A stretch of 64,000 nucleotides of DNA from Daphnia carinata (GCF_022539665.2 NC_081335.1:6882001-6946000), one strand, 5' to 3'. Shown: positions 1 to 11,734, counted from the first letter of the stretch. The notes: generated from the letters alone by a model not told the origin. Translations and numbers: made by a program.

Positions 1-1630
1 TCCAAAGACAACCAACGAGTATCAGCCGTTCTGAGGATAGCATGAGGTTCAATATCAGTGAATTTCTGGAATTCTGAAAATGTTTTCCTTCTGCCAGCGC
101 TTCTTGAAAAGTGATTGAACAGCCACTTCAGACCGGTCTCCAAAATTTTAGGCAACTTCTTGCAAGCATAGCTTGCACAGAGATGCGACAAATGACAGAA
201 GCATTTAACTGCTAGAAGTTGAGGCAGTTTGGTTTTCAGCAATGAGGTAACGGATTGATGGATGCCAAACATGGTATTGCATGTATCTGCGCTGAAGCCT
301 ACTAATCTGGAATGTGTGGGAAAATGTTCGTTTAGTTAGCATTCCAAATAAATAAGCAATAACACATACCTTTGCAATGGAATATCCCGTTCTTCAAACA
401 AATGAATTAAGTTCATGAAAAGAGTTGACGCTTTGCCGTCTTCACAATGCACAAGATTGAGCAGTTCTACTACTGTCTTAGCTTTAGTAACATTATAATA
501 CTCTACCATCACCGCCAACTGTTTTTGAACACTAACATCAGTTGTTTCGTCCATAATAACGGAAAAGAAAACGGTTCTCAAAGTTTTTGAAATATCTGCT
601 TTGAAATGTTTTCCTAAACCTGGATATAAATGCATGAAAATCAAACATGTGTTATTACAGTACTACAATTTATAACTTACCAAATCGAATAACATTTCCA
701 CACTTCTGTTTTGCCATTGCAAGTTGCTGCAATGCGACGTCTCGAGGAAAACACACACGTAGAAGGCTTATTAGATCTTCTATCAAACTTATTGGAAGGT
801 TGTTTTCAATTAAAAACAATACTAGCTTTACTTCCAAAATAATGGTTTGCTTCTCTGTGGGACAATTCAGATAGAAATCCAATTTTTCTCGTAAGTCTGC
901 GTTTTCTTCTAAAACTTGCTTGAAACGCTGATGTCTAGGAGTGCGGCAATGTCTCTGCAGTTCAGATTTACCATTGGTTTTAAACTCGTTGCAAACCTTG
1001 CAATAAGCCACGTAACACTTCTGAGAGGTATTAAACCTTTTCTCAAGCCAGTCTGAAAACTCTGGCAATTGCAACCAGCAATGTACAAAGTTTTGCTTGT
1101 AAATTTTCTTTTTCTTACATTGGCTATTCTTTTCCTTGCCACTTGCTCCTTTCTTGGATTTCACACTACGACTAGTAGACACTGTGGGTAGGACCTGAAA
1201 TCATATATACAAAGGAAATATTAGATACATTATACTGATAATGCAAGTGTAGTATCGTGGAATAAATGGGCAAAGTGTGATATAATTACCTCATTGTTTA
1301 TGTCCTGAGTTTCACTCTCGTACTCAGACTCAGACCCAGATGAGAGAGATGACAGAGTAATTTCGTTTGCTTGATGTTGTTCTATGGACTCAAAATCACT
1401 TTGTGTTAAATCCGCTGGACTTTCAGTGAGCTTTTTCGGGAAGAAAGATGTGACTTTGACTTGTTTGGGTGTATTATTTCTTTTGCTTGAACTCTTGCTT
1501 TCCTACAGAAATTAACAAGTTGAAATTAGAAAATTAGTTATAAAAAATGCAATAAAATCTTAAGTGTGCTCACCTGATTCATTTCTGCTGCATCTAAGGA
1601 TCTTGAGGATTTAGACTCATGGGTCGTCAT
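1..1630 (-). CDS. hAT transposase-like (DUF4371-type) protein, partial, 5 exons
   Basis: Five exons can be joined with GT-AG sites on the minus strand: 1574-1630 (ATG at 1630), 1290-1502, 681-1194, 370-619 and 1-306, where the gene leaves the window. Reading frame is kept across every junction. The N-terminus is Ser/Glu-rich. Exon 3 has a BED/TTF-like zinc finger (CKVCNEF, then H and H in QRHCRTPRHQ). Exon 4 has the hAT/DUF4371 hallmark MDETTDVS. Exon 5 has GFSADTCNTMFG, a CH-x-SHLC block and TRWLSL, the usual order in hAT-derived proteins such as ZNF862- or KIAA1586-like ones. About 445 residues are visible; the C-terminal dimerisation region is off the edge. No stop or frameshift is seen, so it may be an intact or domesticated transposase. 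The zinc finger would bind DNA and the hAT core would cut it; domestication is inference. Confidence 0.8.
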
Positions 1631-2399
1631 GGTCAACTGATCATCAGGTAAAGATCAATCATGTAATAAGTAATGGCGTCACAGCCTCATAGAACCTCGA
1701 TGACTTTCAAACCTATAGTTAAGAAAAGCGATATTGAAATAATAAGGCCTGTAGGCTGCTACGTTATAAGTGCATAATCTATAGACGTATGGCCCATCGC
1801 CCATGGTTCACCGTTGCCCACTTGGTGGCTCTTATTGAGAAATATTTTACTTTTGAAGTTGTATAGAGGCGCCAAAGGCAACAGCGGCTGGTCCAAAAAT
1901 TTCAAAATCCCCAGAAATCCCCAAAAAATGAAATAGGCCCTGGACAATCCCTGAAACCCTAGATTTCAAAAAGTACACCCTAGATTCCAAAATTTGTCCT
2001 GAAATCCCCCTAAAAAGGGTAATATCCCTAAAAGTGGAATGGCTGTCCGGCGGAGAGGATGTTGCGGATTATCAACTGGAGGGAAACCAGGGCATCTCCA
2101 GATTTAGGAGGCCCTTGAGAAGGTCGGCTGTTTTCGATATCTAATTGTTGCAATTTGTGTAGGCCGCTAGGGGCGCTGTGTAGTAGAGTCATCTTGGTGG
2201 CCGATGTCGGCAAAGGCCGACCCTTCAAACTTTTCTTTGGTTAAGAGAAGATATCTTTTTGTAAGTTGTTAAGTTCAATAAAATGCTAGTGCCTCGAACA
2301 AAATCTTTTCTCTCTTTCAACGAGCAATTAAGGTATAGATTGATAAGTTTAGACTTAAATTAACCCTCTACCAATAGGCTAAGTTCGTTACAGTAATCA
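1631..2399. other. No gene; GC-richer LTR-like segment
   Basis: No coding exon is recognised. Around 1890-2035 is a degenerate C-rich stretch with repeated 'atccc' words. From about 2044 to 2390 the base composition becomes GC-richer, with an AATAAA-type signal near 2277 and a TG...CA boundary (TGTCCGG at 2044, GTTACA at 2390). This looks like a solo LTR lying just upstream of a CACTG-element end, but no matching target duplication is visible, so the LTR call is weak. Confidence 0.25.
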
Positions 2400-2850
2400 C
2401 GTAATTAGTTAATAAAATCAACACTGATAAATAAAAATGATATAATATAAAAATGATTTCTTCATCCTGTTGTCAACTATCTAAAGGACAAAATTCTTTT
2501 TTATCTGACATTTATTTCATATTTCTGTTTACCTGCTTAGTATGAAAATAAATTTATAATGAGCGTTTTTGACAAAAATAAAGGGTGCTGTTTAGTCTTG
2601 TCTGCCAATGTAGGACTGGGGGGGGGGTATAATGTGAGAATCGTTTTCATATGGCATGTTTCACACACGAAAACCGAAGAAAAGCGTTAACCATGTGCAG
2701 CTTTGTGGAAATAACACGCTGTTAACATTTTTCGTTTGTTTTTAACGAACGAAAACCGTTAACCAGAGGTTACCTTTGTGAATATCGCAAACTCCGCCCG
2801 ATGTTAGTTGCCCGCTAACCGACGAAAGACGTAACCCAACATTAACAGTG
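2400..2850. mobile_element. Right terminus of a CACTG-ended (En/Spm-like) element, fragment
   Basis: The segment ends in ATTAACAGTG at 2850, the inverse of the CACTGTTAAT start seen at 6685. Along its whole length it resembles 16665-17120, for example 'ttaataaaatcaac', 'cctgttgtcaact', 'tttacctgcttagtatga' and 'atatcgcaaactccgc'. It contains subterminal motifs of the form cgttaac and ttttcg. No transposase is attached, so it is a solo end or a truncated copy. Confidence 0.6.
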
Positions 2851-3204
2851 CATTTTGGCAAATTATAATGTTGATTATTTTATATGGTTTTATGGGGTCG
2901 ATTTTCATGACCAGCAAAAGCTGATGTTTATCAAGAAGTTCGTGTAATTAACGGATCAGAGCATGGGTGTTACCTTTTTGATGTTGCTTTTTGTCAACTA
3001 CATCATTAACATGGAAAATCACACGTGAACCAATTGCTATTGAGTGAACCAAGTGTTATTGAGAAGTTTTGCTTGATATTAATTTTTGTTAACCATGTTT
3101 TGATTATCATCAAATTTTTCATTTTTCAAATAATAAAAATTTTAAAGGAATTTATTATGTTACTTATTTCAGCTTTATATAATTTCGGTAGTGAGTAACA
3201 ATTT

Positions 3205-3375
3205 TAAGCACCCATCCAAAAATTAAGTAGTTGAGTTGCCTACTGAGTTATCTAGTAGGCGGAGAGGTATATCGAAAATTGAAGTATCCTATTTCAATTA
3301 AGTGCCGAAATAAAATCTAGTACGTTCTCATTTTTAAGCATTAAAAATTAAGTGTTCAGTCGCTGCTGTGTACTA
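3205..3375 (+). repeat. Small palindromic repeat, copy 1 (repeat A)
   Basis: This roughly 170-bp unit has an inverted, clearly similar copy at 54305-54480 and a shorter relative at about 55755-55862. Shared landmarks are 'aaaattaagtag' at one end, an internal hairpin (gcctactga...tagtaggc), 'aataaaatctagta' and 'cagtcgctgctgtgta' at the other end. It has no coding capacity and behaves like a short non-autonomous DNA element. Confidence 0.55.
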
Positions 3376-4034
3376 GCTTAAAGAAAACGGAAATGTTTTT
3401 ACCAGTTCTCTATTTTGTCTCTACTATGTATGCTAACCCAAAAGTAGAAGAAAAAATTGTTAGTGCTGAATGAAATTATGCCTCAAGTTTGCCAGGTGAA
3501 AAGTAGACAGACATCAATGGACTTTTGACTTGCTACCTAAGTGATTGCACATTTCGATTTCGTTATGCGAAATAGGGATTTGTACGGTCCACTTCTCCGT
3601 TTTTTAAAGGAGAATTTCAATGTATAGATGCACCTTTGAAAGTAGAACAAATTCGCTCCATGTAAGTAAACAAGATTTGGAAACGTTTTCCCACACGTCA
3701 GTTTTTAAAAATGGTCGCCGAAGTTACTCAACTAAAGGAATCTGAACGGCCAATGCTTTCCCGTCAACAAGTATATTACCACGGGTAGGAGTAAAGAAAA
3801 TACGTTCGGGATAGGGCGTAACAAAATGCACATAAGGTCATTTTCTTAGATAACTTGTCTTTTGCCGGCAAAGTGCTCCACGTAAGATGACAGTTGATCG
3901 ATTTTTCGACAAGCTTTCATCTATTAGCCAGTAAAGTTGCTTTACCTCGGTTAACTTAGCATTAATTGCGTCGTTAACAAATTGTGTTGAATAATCAATC
4001 AATCTATTGCACATCCATTAAGGCAACAATCTTC
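3376..4034. other. No recognised gene
   Basis: Short reading-frame scraps occur on both strands (for example a minus-strand run between about 3700 and 3850) but none can be tied to a family. The stretch probably belongs to decayed transposon sequence next to the terminus at 4035. Confidence 0.3.
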
Positions 4035-4310
4035 TACAATGTTAATTTTGGATTACGCACTTTCTTTGGTTAGGGGGCAACTAACAGTAAGCGTACAATA
4101 ATGAGTGTACACAAAGGTTATCTCTCGGTAACAATGTTTGTTCGTAAAAATCTTCGAAAACCGCCGGCATCGTCGAAAATCTGGTTTTCGTTGGTGTCTG
4201 TTTGCGAAAATCAGTTGACCCTTAAGAAAATCTCAACGGTGATTGGCAGTCGCAACCAGTCCGTTACCAGTGAGCAACATTTTTCGCACAGGGATCTAGA
4301 TTCTACATAG
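4035..4310. mobile_element. Degenerate left terminus of a CACTG-type element
   Basis: From about 4037 the sequence CAATGTTAATTTTGG, followed by 'ggttagggggcaactaa' and 'caaaggttatctct', aligns with the left end of the element starting at 6685. The first bases are CAATG instead of CACTG. Further in are many 'cgaaaa/ttttcg' subterminal words. It may be the left end of the older element that carries the transposase gene at 4919-11430. No matching right end with a target duplication could be assigned. Confidence 0.4.
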
Positions 4311-6684
4311 ATATCAGTACGCTACCAGCATGATAAATGAAATACAATTATTAACATAGTAGGAGTCAGCTAATAAACGACTTCTTTAAGTCGTAACTAT
4401 TTAACCTGTGGAATGTAGTCTGTCGTTGCTAGTTTACCATCCATATTTAAAACCGGAGCATAATGCTTCCTTATAATATAATATTTCTGGTTGGATTTAT
4501 AATCCCTATATAAGCGTGTCCTATTTCACCAATTAACAGACCTGGAAATTGAAGGCATTTATATAAGTGCTAGTAACGTAGTAGTAATCAGTACGGTGTA
4601 GGAAACGGATTTAATTTTTGTAGTAAATATACTACAAATGCAAAAAGGAAATTTTTGTGTATTTAATTTCCACATATATACAAAAAGAAAAATTCCAATT
4701 ATATTACCTTAATTGATGTACATTATTAAAATTTGCTTCGTTTATTCACGAAATCTGGCATAATTTTATTGAAGCAGACGGTTATTTTGTTAGCTTATTT
4801 TCATGAAAATTCACAAGGGAATTTCAAAATATTGTCCACTATTAGTTGGCTATTTGTCACGGTTTTCCAAATCCTCTTATAGTTTCTTGTAACGTATGGT
4901 CTCCAGTGTCAGGTGAAGATGTCAAGTGTTCGCGGTAACTCAAAATCGTCAGCCCGCAGGATGAGATTGAATTGGGGTGACGCAAGTTACAGTGAAATGA
5001 TGGAATGGAATAAAGCAGAAACCTTGCAAAGCAACTCAATGGAAGAATGCCGAAACCTGATTGGAGAAAAAGAAACAGAACAATGATGTATCCGAGTAAT
5101 ACGAGTGTTCATAATGTGACTTTAACTAACTAATATATTTGTTATACGTTACTCCTACTTTCTTAAAATTTACCATTGTGTATATTGTATAGGATAATAT
5201 CAACAACACCTCTCAACAAAACGGATATACAGAAAACATCCTAGACCCATGTTTGCATCATGCACTCACTGACCAACAGAATAGTATCAATTCAAAGATT
5301 ACCTATTATTATCCAAAATTAGCTATTCTCTTTTTAGTTAAATGCGATTATTTTCCTACCAACAGAAGGTATACAGTTTCCTTATGAATTTCAAATGATG
5401 TTGGATAGTGACTTGTGCGACCAAGAGCAGTTCCCCAATAATTTTGATATCACTTGGCGTGATTTTAGTACACACTATTCTGGTGAATCAGAAGGTGATG
5501 AACACAACTATATTACTGTAAATGTTGTGATTTGTACTTGGTTGTAACTTAACAAATTACTGTCTTTTTATTCAATTTCTAGAAAAAATTAGTAGATGTA
5601 GAGGTGAAAAAAAAAATCTCGCTTTATTAAGCATTGCTTTTCACGTTAAGCATGGCCTATCTAATTGTGCGCTGAAGGACCACTGGGCCTTACTCAAAAT
5701 TGCTCTACCGGAAAACGACGCAAAAGATGCATTTACAAGTCTTTATCTTTTCCAAAAAAAAAAATTCCTCATCTGAAGAATACCTTAAAAAAAAATATTT
5801 CTGTGCAACAAATGTTCGGCTACTTTGAAAACCGGAGAGAATGAAAATCCTATTAAAGAACAGCCGTGTGGTCCTTTCTACAGAAAAAATCCACAGATAT
5901 TCACGATGGCTGTTAGACAATCATGCTACCCGTAGAAGAGCAAGTGCGATACTACTTACAGCAATATGGAACCTGCTCAGGAAGGGGTGAGTTATCAGAC
6001 GGCATGGTTTGTGGTTTATGGAAACCTATATGAAGAAAATCGTCGCAGAGTATACATCTGCGATAAAACAATCACAATCCTTACCCGTGCAGACGGAGCA
6101 AATCCTTATAATCGAAGTATATGTGTTTTGGCCATTTATGGGAGTGATTAACGAGGCGCCATATACTGTTCGATATTCCAACGTCATCGTGTTTGCGCTT
6201 TTCTATGGGGATACTAAACCTTCCACGGAGATTTTTTTCAAGCCATGTGTCGATGAGCTCATTCGTCTTGGAACAACTTGAATTATGGTAGATGGAGGGA
6301 CATACTACGTACAGCCTTTAATTGTTAGCGTTGACACTGTTGCTCGCCCTGTGCTCCGAAATACGACACAATTTAATGGGTTATACGGAAGTGATTTCTG
6401 CCTACACCCTGGTAAGCAAAATATTTTTTGCTGTTTTTGAGTTACCACTTATTGTTAGTGATACATTTAAATATTACCAATTCAAAACAATTCCAATGCT
6501 GCTAAATATGGAGTTTATTACCCAGGTCTGGGAAATAGGTAAGGGATGGGATAGTCTTGCGTATATCCGAATCCTCAAGATGGGTCAATATGCTTCCCTT
6601 TGCGGACTACAAAGCAACAGAATATATGAACAGCGGCTGTCTAGGAGTTGTGCGCTACTTTCTGTTACTGTGGACTCTTTCATC

Positions 6685-6960
6685 CACTGTTAATTTCGAG
6701 TTTACGCCTTTCGTCGGTTAGGGGTAACTAATATCGAGCGGAGTTTGCGATATTCGCAAAGGTAATCTCTGGTTAACGCTCTTCGTTCGTTAAAAACCAA
6801 CGAAAAACGTTACCGCGAGTGATTTCCGCAAAGGTGCATTTGGTTAATGGTTTTCGTCGGTTTTTGTGTATGAAATACGGCATATGAAACCGATTTCCGC
6901 ATTGTACCCCTACAGTCCTACATTGGCAAAGAAGACTAAACAGCATCCTTTATCGAAGTG
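6685..6960. repeat. Left subterminal repeat region of CACTG copy 1
   Basis: The same roughly 250-bp block, in either orientation, ends the segments 2400-2850, 16665-17120 and 28430-33516. Recognisable words are 'ggttaggggtaacta', 'gagtttgcgatattcgcaaa', 'cgttcgttaaaaaccaacg' and 'ccgatttccgcatt'. These are likely transposase- or accessory-protein binding regions, by analogy with plant CACTA elements. Confidence 0.6.
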
Positions 6961-7151
6961 TAAGCTTAAAATTTTTTTAAAATTTGTTTTACTTGACTAT
7001 TTAGACAACGTAAAGGGCCATATCATTCTAAAATCCTCATGGAAAATGATAAAGTAAAGTTTCCTAAATAAATTTTGAGAAAGGTAAAGAACTTAAAACA
7101 ATTTTTTTTTTTTAAACAAACAGTATTTTGTAATGCTAATATTTTCTTTTG

Positions 7152-7694
7152 GGCTGCTTCAAAATAGATCTCGTCAATAATGTTGCCTAATAGTTCAATG
7201 TTCAGTGATTGCAAATAACATGGAAAGTAATTGCATTACCAGAATCTTCTGTTTCTATCACTTCTTCATTTTCATCTCCAATGACTTCGACATGACCTTT
7301 ATGATGTAGAAGATCTCCCTGCCACATTTCCTGTGGAATTACTGCCCAAAAAGTAAACAGACCATTTTGATATTTCATCGGGAAGGTTCAAAAGATATTT
7401 AATTTAAGACTTAAAAACAATATTACTTTGACCGCAGTTTTCAGTTGCTTGAAAAAAAGCACTATGAAACGTATGTAAGTGTTTATTTAAATTTGAAGCC
7501 GATTTGAACTTTTCTGTATGGAAGCATTGCTTAGAAAACGAACAGCTGCTTTCAAATAATGGGTCTTTTGCATGTATTGCTATGTAATGTTTAAGCAAAG
7601 CTCTGCCATTTGTTGTTTTAAAATTACACACCCCCACTTGGCAATCATAATTGTCCAGAGGATTACAAGGTACACTATATTTGGCCACAGACAT
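7152..7694 (-). pseudogene. Transposase gene A, N-terminal remnant (copy 1)
   Basis: The protein begins MSVAKYSV and has two C2H2-like fingers (C...C in DCQVGVCNF with HYIAIH; C-x5-C with HLHTFH). It is nearly identical to the N-terminus of the copy at 25121. After EIYFEAA the sequence jumps at about 7151 to what is the 3' flank of the gene in the other copy (around 28222). The whole catalytic region, about 2.3 kb of ancestral sequence, is therefore gone. It cannot encode an active transposase. Confidence 0.7.
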
Positions 7695-8239
7695 TTTTCA
7701 CTTCCACGATAACGGATAACTGAATGTCAGTATAAAAGTAATTTGCTATAATTGTTGTTCACCAACTATAATCTGAGTATACAATGTTTGTTTGTTTTTC
7801 ATTCTGAACAATGGAATAGTATCGTCTGCTAATCCCGTCCCTCCCTCCGTCCCATTGTCTTAGCATTTTACACGTCTGAAATTGTATGTTCAATAATTAT
7901 TACATTTGGAGGAAATACAAGTTTGGTATAAGGTAAATTAAAAATTAATTTCATATCCTAATGATCTTTGAAGGCAGCTCAAAACCCGTTATTATAATTG
8001 GCAATCGAAAACAGTTTTAAAGTTCTATAAACATTGGCAGCACTGGGAGACGGTTTCTTCTTCTTCAAAAAAGACAGTACTTTTCATTGTATAGCTAATG
8101 GAAAAACGATAGAGTTCAGGAAAAACGATTCGGTAAGTAACATTTATGTTTATCTGAAAGTACCTGTTCTTTTTCCGTTGTGCTGTTCTTTTTCTTTTTT
8201 TAAGATTTCTCTTTTATTTTTTTTTGTTGCCTTAAGAAT

Positions 8240-10358
8240 ATGGAAGAGGTTACTAAAACCATAATAGTCGAATTAGATGGGAAAGAAGAATACGAATTGG
8301 AATTCATCAGTACTTCGTCCACTTTTGATCTACAAGTGATTTTTACGTATTTAAAAGCTAAATCCAGCAGATTTAGTCAGGTGTCCCAGTATGCATACTT
8401 TGTCTTTAAAAAGCAAAGTGAGAAATTCCCAGGTCGATGGGTGACTGTTGGTGACCACTCACCAGTAAAAAATCTGAGCACATTGCAGTGCACAAGCATG
8501 CCAAAGCCTAGCTGCTCAAGAGTAATCGTCTAGGATTTACATGTTAATATCTGTAAGTTAATTGCATTTATTTTCAAATGGCATGACATAACATTTTTCT
8601 TACAACAGCTCCGAATAAGACAAACACAAGGGCACGAGAGGGTGCAGAAGAACAATTGGCAATAAGTGAGAACACCACTTTCACTGTTCCTCCTACAACA
8701 TCTCTGATACAAAGTGAGTCAAATCTCCTAGGGCCATGTGCAGATATTTTCTACGATAGACAAATTTTTATATTTTGGTATGCGTTCCTTCTTATATCTT
8801 GTTTTTGTAAAAGGACATGAAGTGCTTCACCTTACACAAGGAACACTTATCAATGAAAGTTTACAGCCAGATGTAGTGATTGCAGAGGAAGACGTCAATT
8901 TCCAACAAGCAGACTCTTTGTTAGGTGGAAATAGTCAACTGTGTGTTATTGAAGTGGTACCAAGGCACGTACAAGCCAAACAACAATCAAGTAACTATTA
9001 TACTTTATAATAAATCCTATTGAATATTAAGTTATTTTAGTTTCAGGTCTTGAAAATGCTTCAAACATTCATCGACAACTAGACAGAAAAACATTTAGTC
9101 TACCTAGGTGCTTCGGTATGTCTGTGGACAACAAACTAAAATCAAAGAAGCGGTTGAATCACCTAGACCTACAAGCCGTAACGAGAGTTCTAGGGCTTGC
9201 CATTGCCGAACATACAATTGCGCCTGATACCGACACCTTAAAATGGGTAGTTTCCCAGTTATTTAAAAAATACGACAAAGGAATTATGGCAGATTCCAAC
9301 AGCGAGGACGTATCAATGGTAAGTAAACAATTTTGGCAAATAGTTATTTTCATTTTATTTTTTCTGACTGTTTGTTTATTCTATTAGAGACTTCAAATAA
9401 CTTCCCTGCAGCTCCGCTTTCGAAGAGAACGTCAAAAAGCTGGATTGAAACTATCCGGAAAGGGAGGTCGTCCTAGAAAGGAATTTGTCCAAACCAATAA
9501 TCCAGGTGATTTTGGCAACAAAGAAAACGATGGTAATTCTGGTTGAAAATTGTTGTATATTCATAATGTTACTGTTTTCTTTCTTAGTTGATATGGTGTC
9601 TTATTTGGAAAATGTTAAGGCGTTAAAGGAACAACACCAGCTGAGCGGAAATGCAATTTCAATTAAAACGTTAAAAACTGTTAAAAAGGTTTTGCGTCAT
9701 TACACGTCACAAGAGGAGTTTGACACATGCTTCGGTAAAATAATTTAAAATTTTAATGTTATATAGACTTACAATACATATTGCTGGTTCTAATTAGACT
9801 ACCAATCTTGTGCAGCGCTGGAGTTGCTGTGTCTATTAAGCCCTGGCAGCAAAAGATCACCAGAATGTAGACGATACGTCATAGATGTGCAAGAGGTATT
9901 GGTTTTAATAAAGTATTAGGATAACATAACCCCTTTGAATAACTTGTCACTATTTACAGGATTGTTTGGATATGAGTTCATATCTCAGAAAATTGCCCGC
10001 AGCCAGATTTACTCCCTTTATTCTAAAAGTTGGACAGTTGTACACAATTGTAGTGGACAAACAGGCATTTACCCAAACTTCCAATTCTAGTCTGGAGGCA
10101 GTTGTTCTGTTATTATGTGTTTATTACGTTTTTCATATAAGTTGGTGCAAATCTGCTATTCTAACGTGCCTATTTATGCAATCTGAATTGCTTGGATTGC
10201 CTTTGAAGGAAAAAGGTTCCCATTATGATTGTCTCACAAAGTTTTTTAGCGCTCTGAATGATGAGAATATAGAAGTAGAGCAAGAAGAGGAACAGGAACA
10301 GGAACTATTATGTTTGTGTTTGACACTGAATGTTCAATCAGTTTGCATTTTTACCTAG
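8240..10358 (+). CDS. Element accessory protein B (TnpA-like role?), copy 1
   Basis: This multi-exon gene diverges from gene A. Exon-like blocks lie near 8240-8550, 8611-8738, 8811-8990, 9043-9320, 9390-9510, 9588-9735, 9800-9900 and 9960-10358. The first block starts MEEVTKTIIVE. A later one contains a basic GKGGRPRKEF patch resembling an AT-hook. The last contains YLRKLPAARFTPFILKVG, then a hydrophobic block (VVLLLCVYYVFHISW) and KFFSALNDEN, with an acidic tail. I know no characterised protein with this architecture. Position beside the transposase and the basic patch suggest a DNA-binding partner; this is inference. Relative to the copy at 24213-24566, a Gln codon in the first exon has become TAG near 8532, so this copy may be inactive unless the exon ends earlier. 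Confidence 0.6.
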
Positions 10359-10569
10359 TCTTCTGAATGTTGATAATTGCCTCTACTAAACGTTTTATTA
10401 TCCCATCTTTATTGTGGAGAACACAGAAAGTTGTGTACTTATTGTTTTGTTGTGTGTGTAGTGGTTCACCGGTTGTTATTGTGGTGATCGATTTCTTACT
10501 GACTTATAGGATAATAAACCCGGTTGTTGCTATAACAATTTTCCTATTTTTTTTTTAATTTTTACATCA

Positions 10570-10804
10570 ATTGAGGTTATGGGTGCATTTTTAATTTCAA
10601 ATAAAAATTATTATATGGGCCAATTTCGATGGTATTTTCTAACGATTTTCGTCAAAGCAACTTACCGAAAATCGTCGAAAAAAAACCGACGATTTTCGTT
10701 TTCGGAAACGTACCGTCGGTTTTCGTCTGTTAAAGCATGCGTCCTTTGTCCACCGCTTTCAGACCATTTTTCCGTACGAAAACCGTTAACTAAGACTAAC
10801 AGTG
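10570..10804. repeat. Right subterminal repeat region of CACTG copy 1
   Basis: This region is dense in 'cgattttcg', 'cgaaaatcgtcg' and 'ccgtcggttttcg' words in both orientations and ends with ACTAACAGTG. Similar words recur at 54100-54220 and 56030-56100. It differs from the left end in everything except the outermost bases. Confidence 0.55.
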
Positions 10805-11430
10805 TCGTATAACAAAGAGCCATGGTATATTGGGTTCAGGTTATTCTAGACGAACTTAATAAGCGACTATTGAAAATTAAGCAACCCTCTGAAATAACAA
10901 GAACCCTCCAGATCTTTGATAATATTCCGTACTGGAAGGCTTCAGAGTTCCGGTCATTTGTTTTATATTATTATCCTATACTGAAGAAAATTTCGCCTGA
11001 CCCATTTTTTCCCATTTTCCAACATTGGCTTATTCATTGTTTTGTCTACTACTGGATGAAATTAACTTAGAATCTGTTAGAAAAATCGAGATCGTTTTGC
11101 GACATTTCGTGTCCGAAGCTGAAAATCTCTACGAATCGCAACACATTACATGCAATATGCACCTTCTTACTGATTTCTCTAAAAGTGTCATTGATTGGGG
11201 TTGCCTTTGGTGAACTTCTGCTTTCATTCCAGAGGGATCAATGGAGATCTACATAACCTATTCAGTGGCACTCAAAACGTAATTGATCCAATGGCTCAAA
11301 TGCATCTTATGCGCATAGCCATTCGAAAAGAAGCTGTCGATCTTTTAGCATCCAGCAGTATTCCGTAGGAAGTAACTCGCCTTCTCCATCGCTTACTTTG
11401 TTTACCGGAAGTCGTCCTTTCGTCTATCAT

Positions 11431-11734
11431 ATTTTCTCAATATTGTCAATATCAATAAATGCATACCTTTCGCTATGTTACATGTTTCCCAGTGCAAGTG
11501 GGAAATTTTGCTTGCTTTTGTTTGTATTTTTTCAATAAACAGTAAGCAGTATTGCTTCATTCCAACAAAAATTGTTTTCGCGCGTATATTAAATTTTAAA
11601 AAGGTAGTAAAATAGTAGGGCAAAAAGTGGGGAAAAGGTAGTAAAATTTTTCAGGGTTTAAGTTTAGAAAAACGAATTTTGCTCCACTACTTTTATCACA
11701 AGGGCCCAAAACAAAGTCCTCAGAATGAAAAATG
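11431..11734. other. Gap between convergent transposase remnants
   Basis: No coding feature is recognised. The region lies between the 3' ends of the plus-strand type-D transposase and the minus-strand type-C transposase and is AT-rich. Confidence 0.3.

Larger units (their letters stand above)
6685..10804. mobile_element. CACTG-ended En/Spm-like element, copy 1 (deletion derivative)
   Basis: The element starts CACTGTTAATT at 6685 and ends ...ACTAACAGTG at 10804, and is flanked by a 2-bp TC duplication (6683-6684 and 10805-10806). Inverted identity is limited to the first eight bases or so. Inside each end are repeated cgttaac/cgaaaa words, as expected for CACTA-type subterminal repeats. It carries a truncated transposase gene A on the minus strand and accessory gene B on the plus strand, with a shared intergenic region. 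It is a shortened, inverted relative of the element at 17321-33516. Confidence 0.75.
4919..11430 (+). pseudogene. En/Spm-like transposase (type D), split by a nested element
   Basis: A possible first exon (ATG 4919, 55 codons to 5086) is followed by exon-like pieces at about 5344-5515, 5582-5920, 5966-6281 and 6282-6684. The reading resumes at 10805-11430. Landmarks in order are HVKHGLSNCALKDHW, YVFWPFMGVINEAP, VFALFYGDTKPS, FFKPCVDEL, NTTQFNG, DFCLHPG, GVVRYFLLLW, LNKRLLKIKQPSEITRT, WKASEFRSFVLYYYPIL and NMHLLTDFSKSV. These match a large transposase family common in cnidarian, fish and arthropod genomes that I associate with En/Spm (CACTA); the superfamily name is from memory of the family and is not proved here. 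Several stops and frameshifts occur, including one soon after the split, so it is dead. The gap 6685-10804 is a separate element; bases either side rejoin in frame. Confidence 0.65.

Noticed and set aside
2044-2390. Solo LTR next to a CACTG terminus
   Set aside because: It has TG...CA ends and a poly(A) signal but no target duplication and no partner LTR; kept only as a low-confidence note.
4857-5039. 60-codon minus-strand ORF
   Set aside because: It overlaps a plus-strand frame (4919-5086) that better fits the position before the type-D transposase exons.
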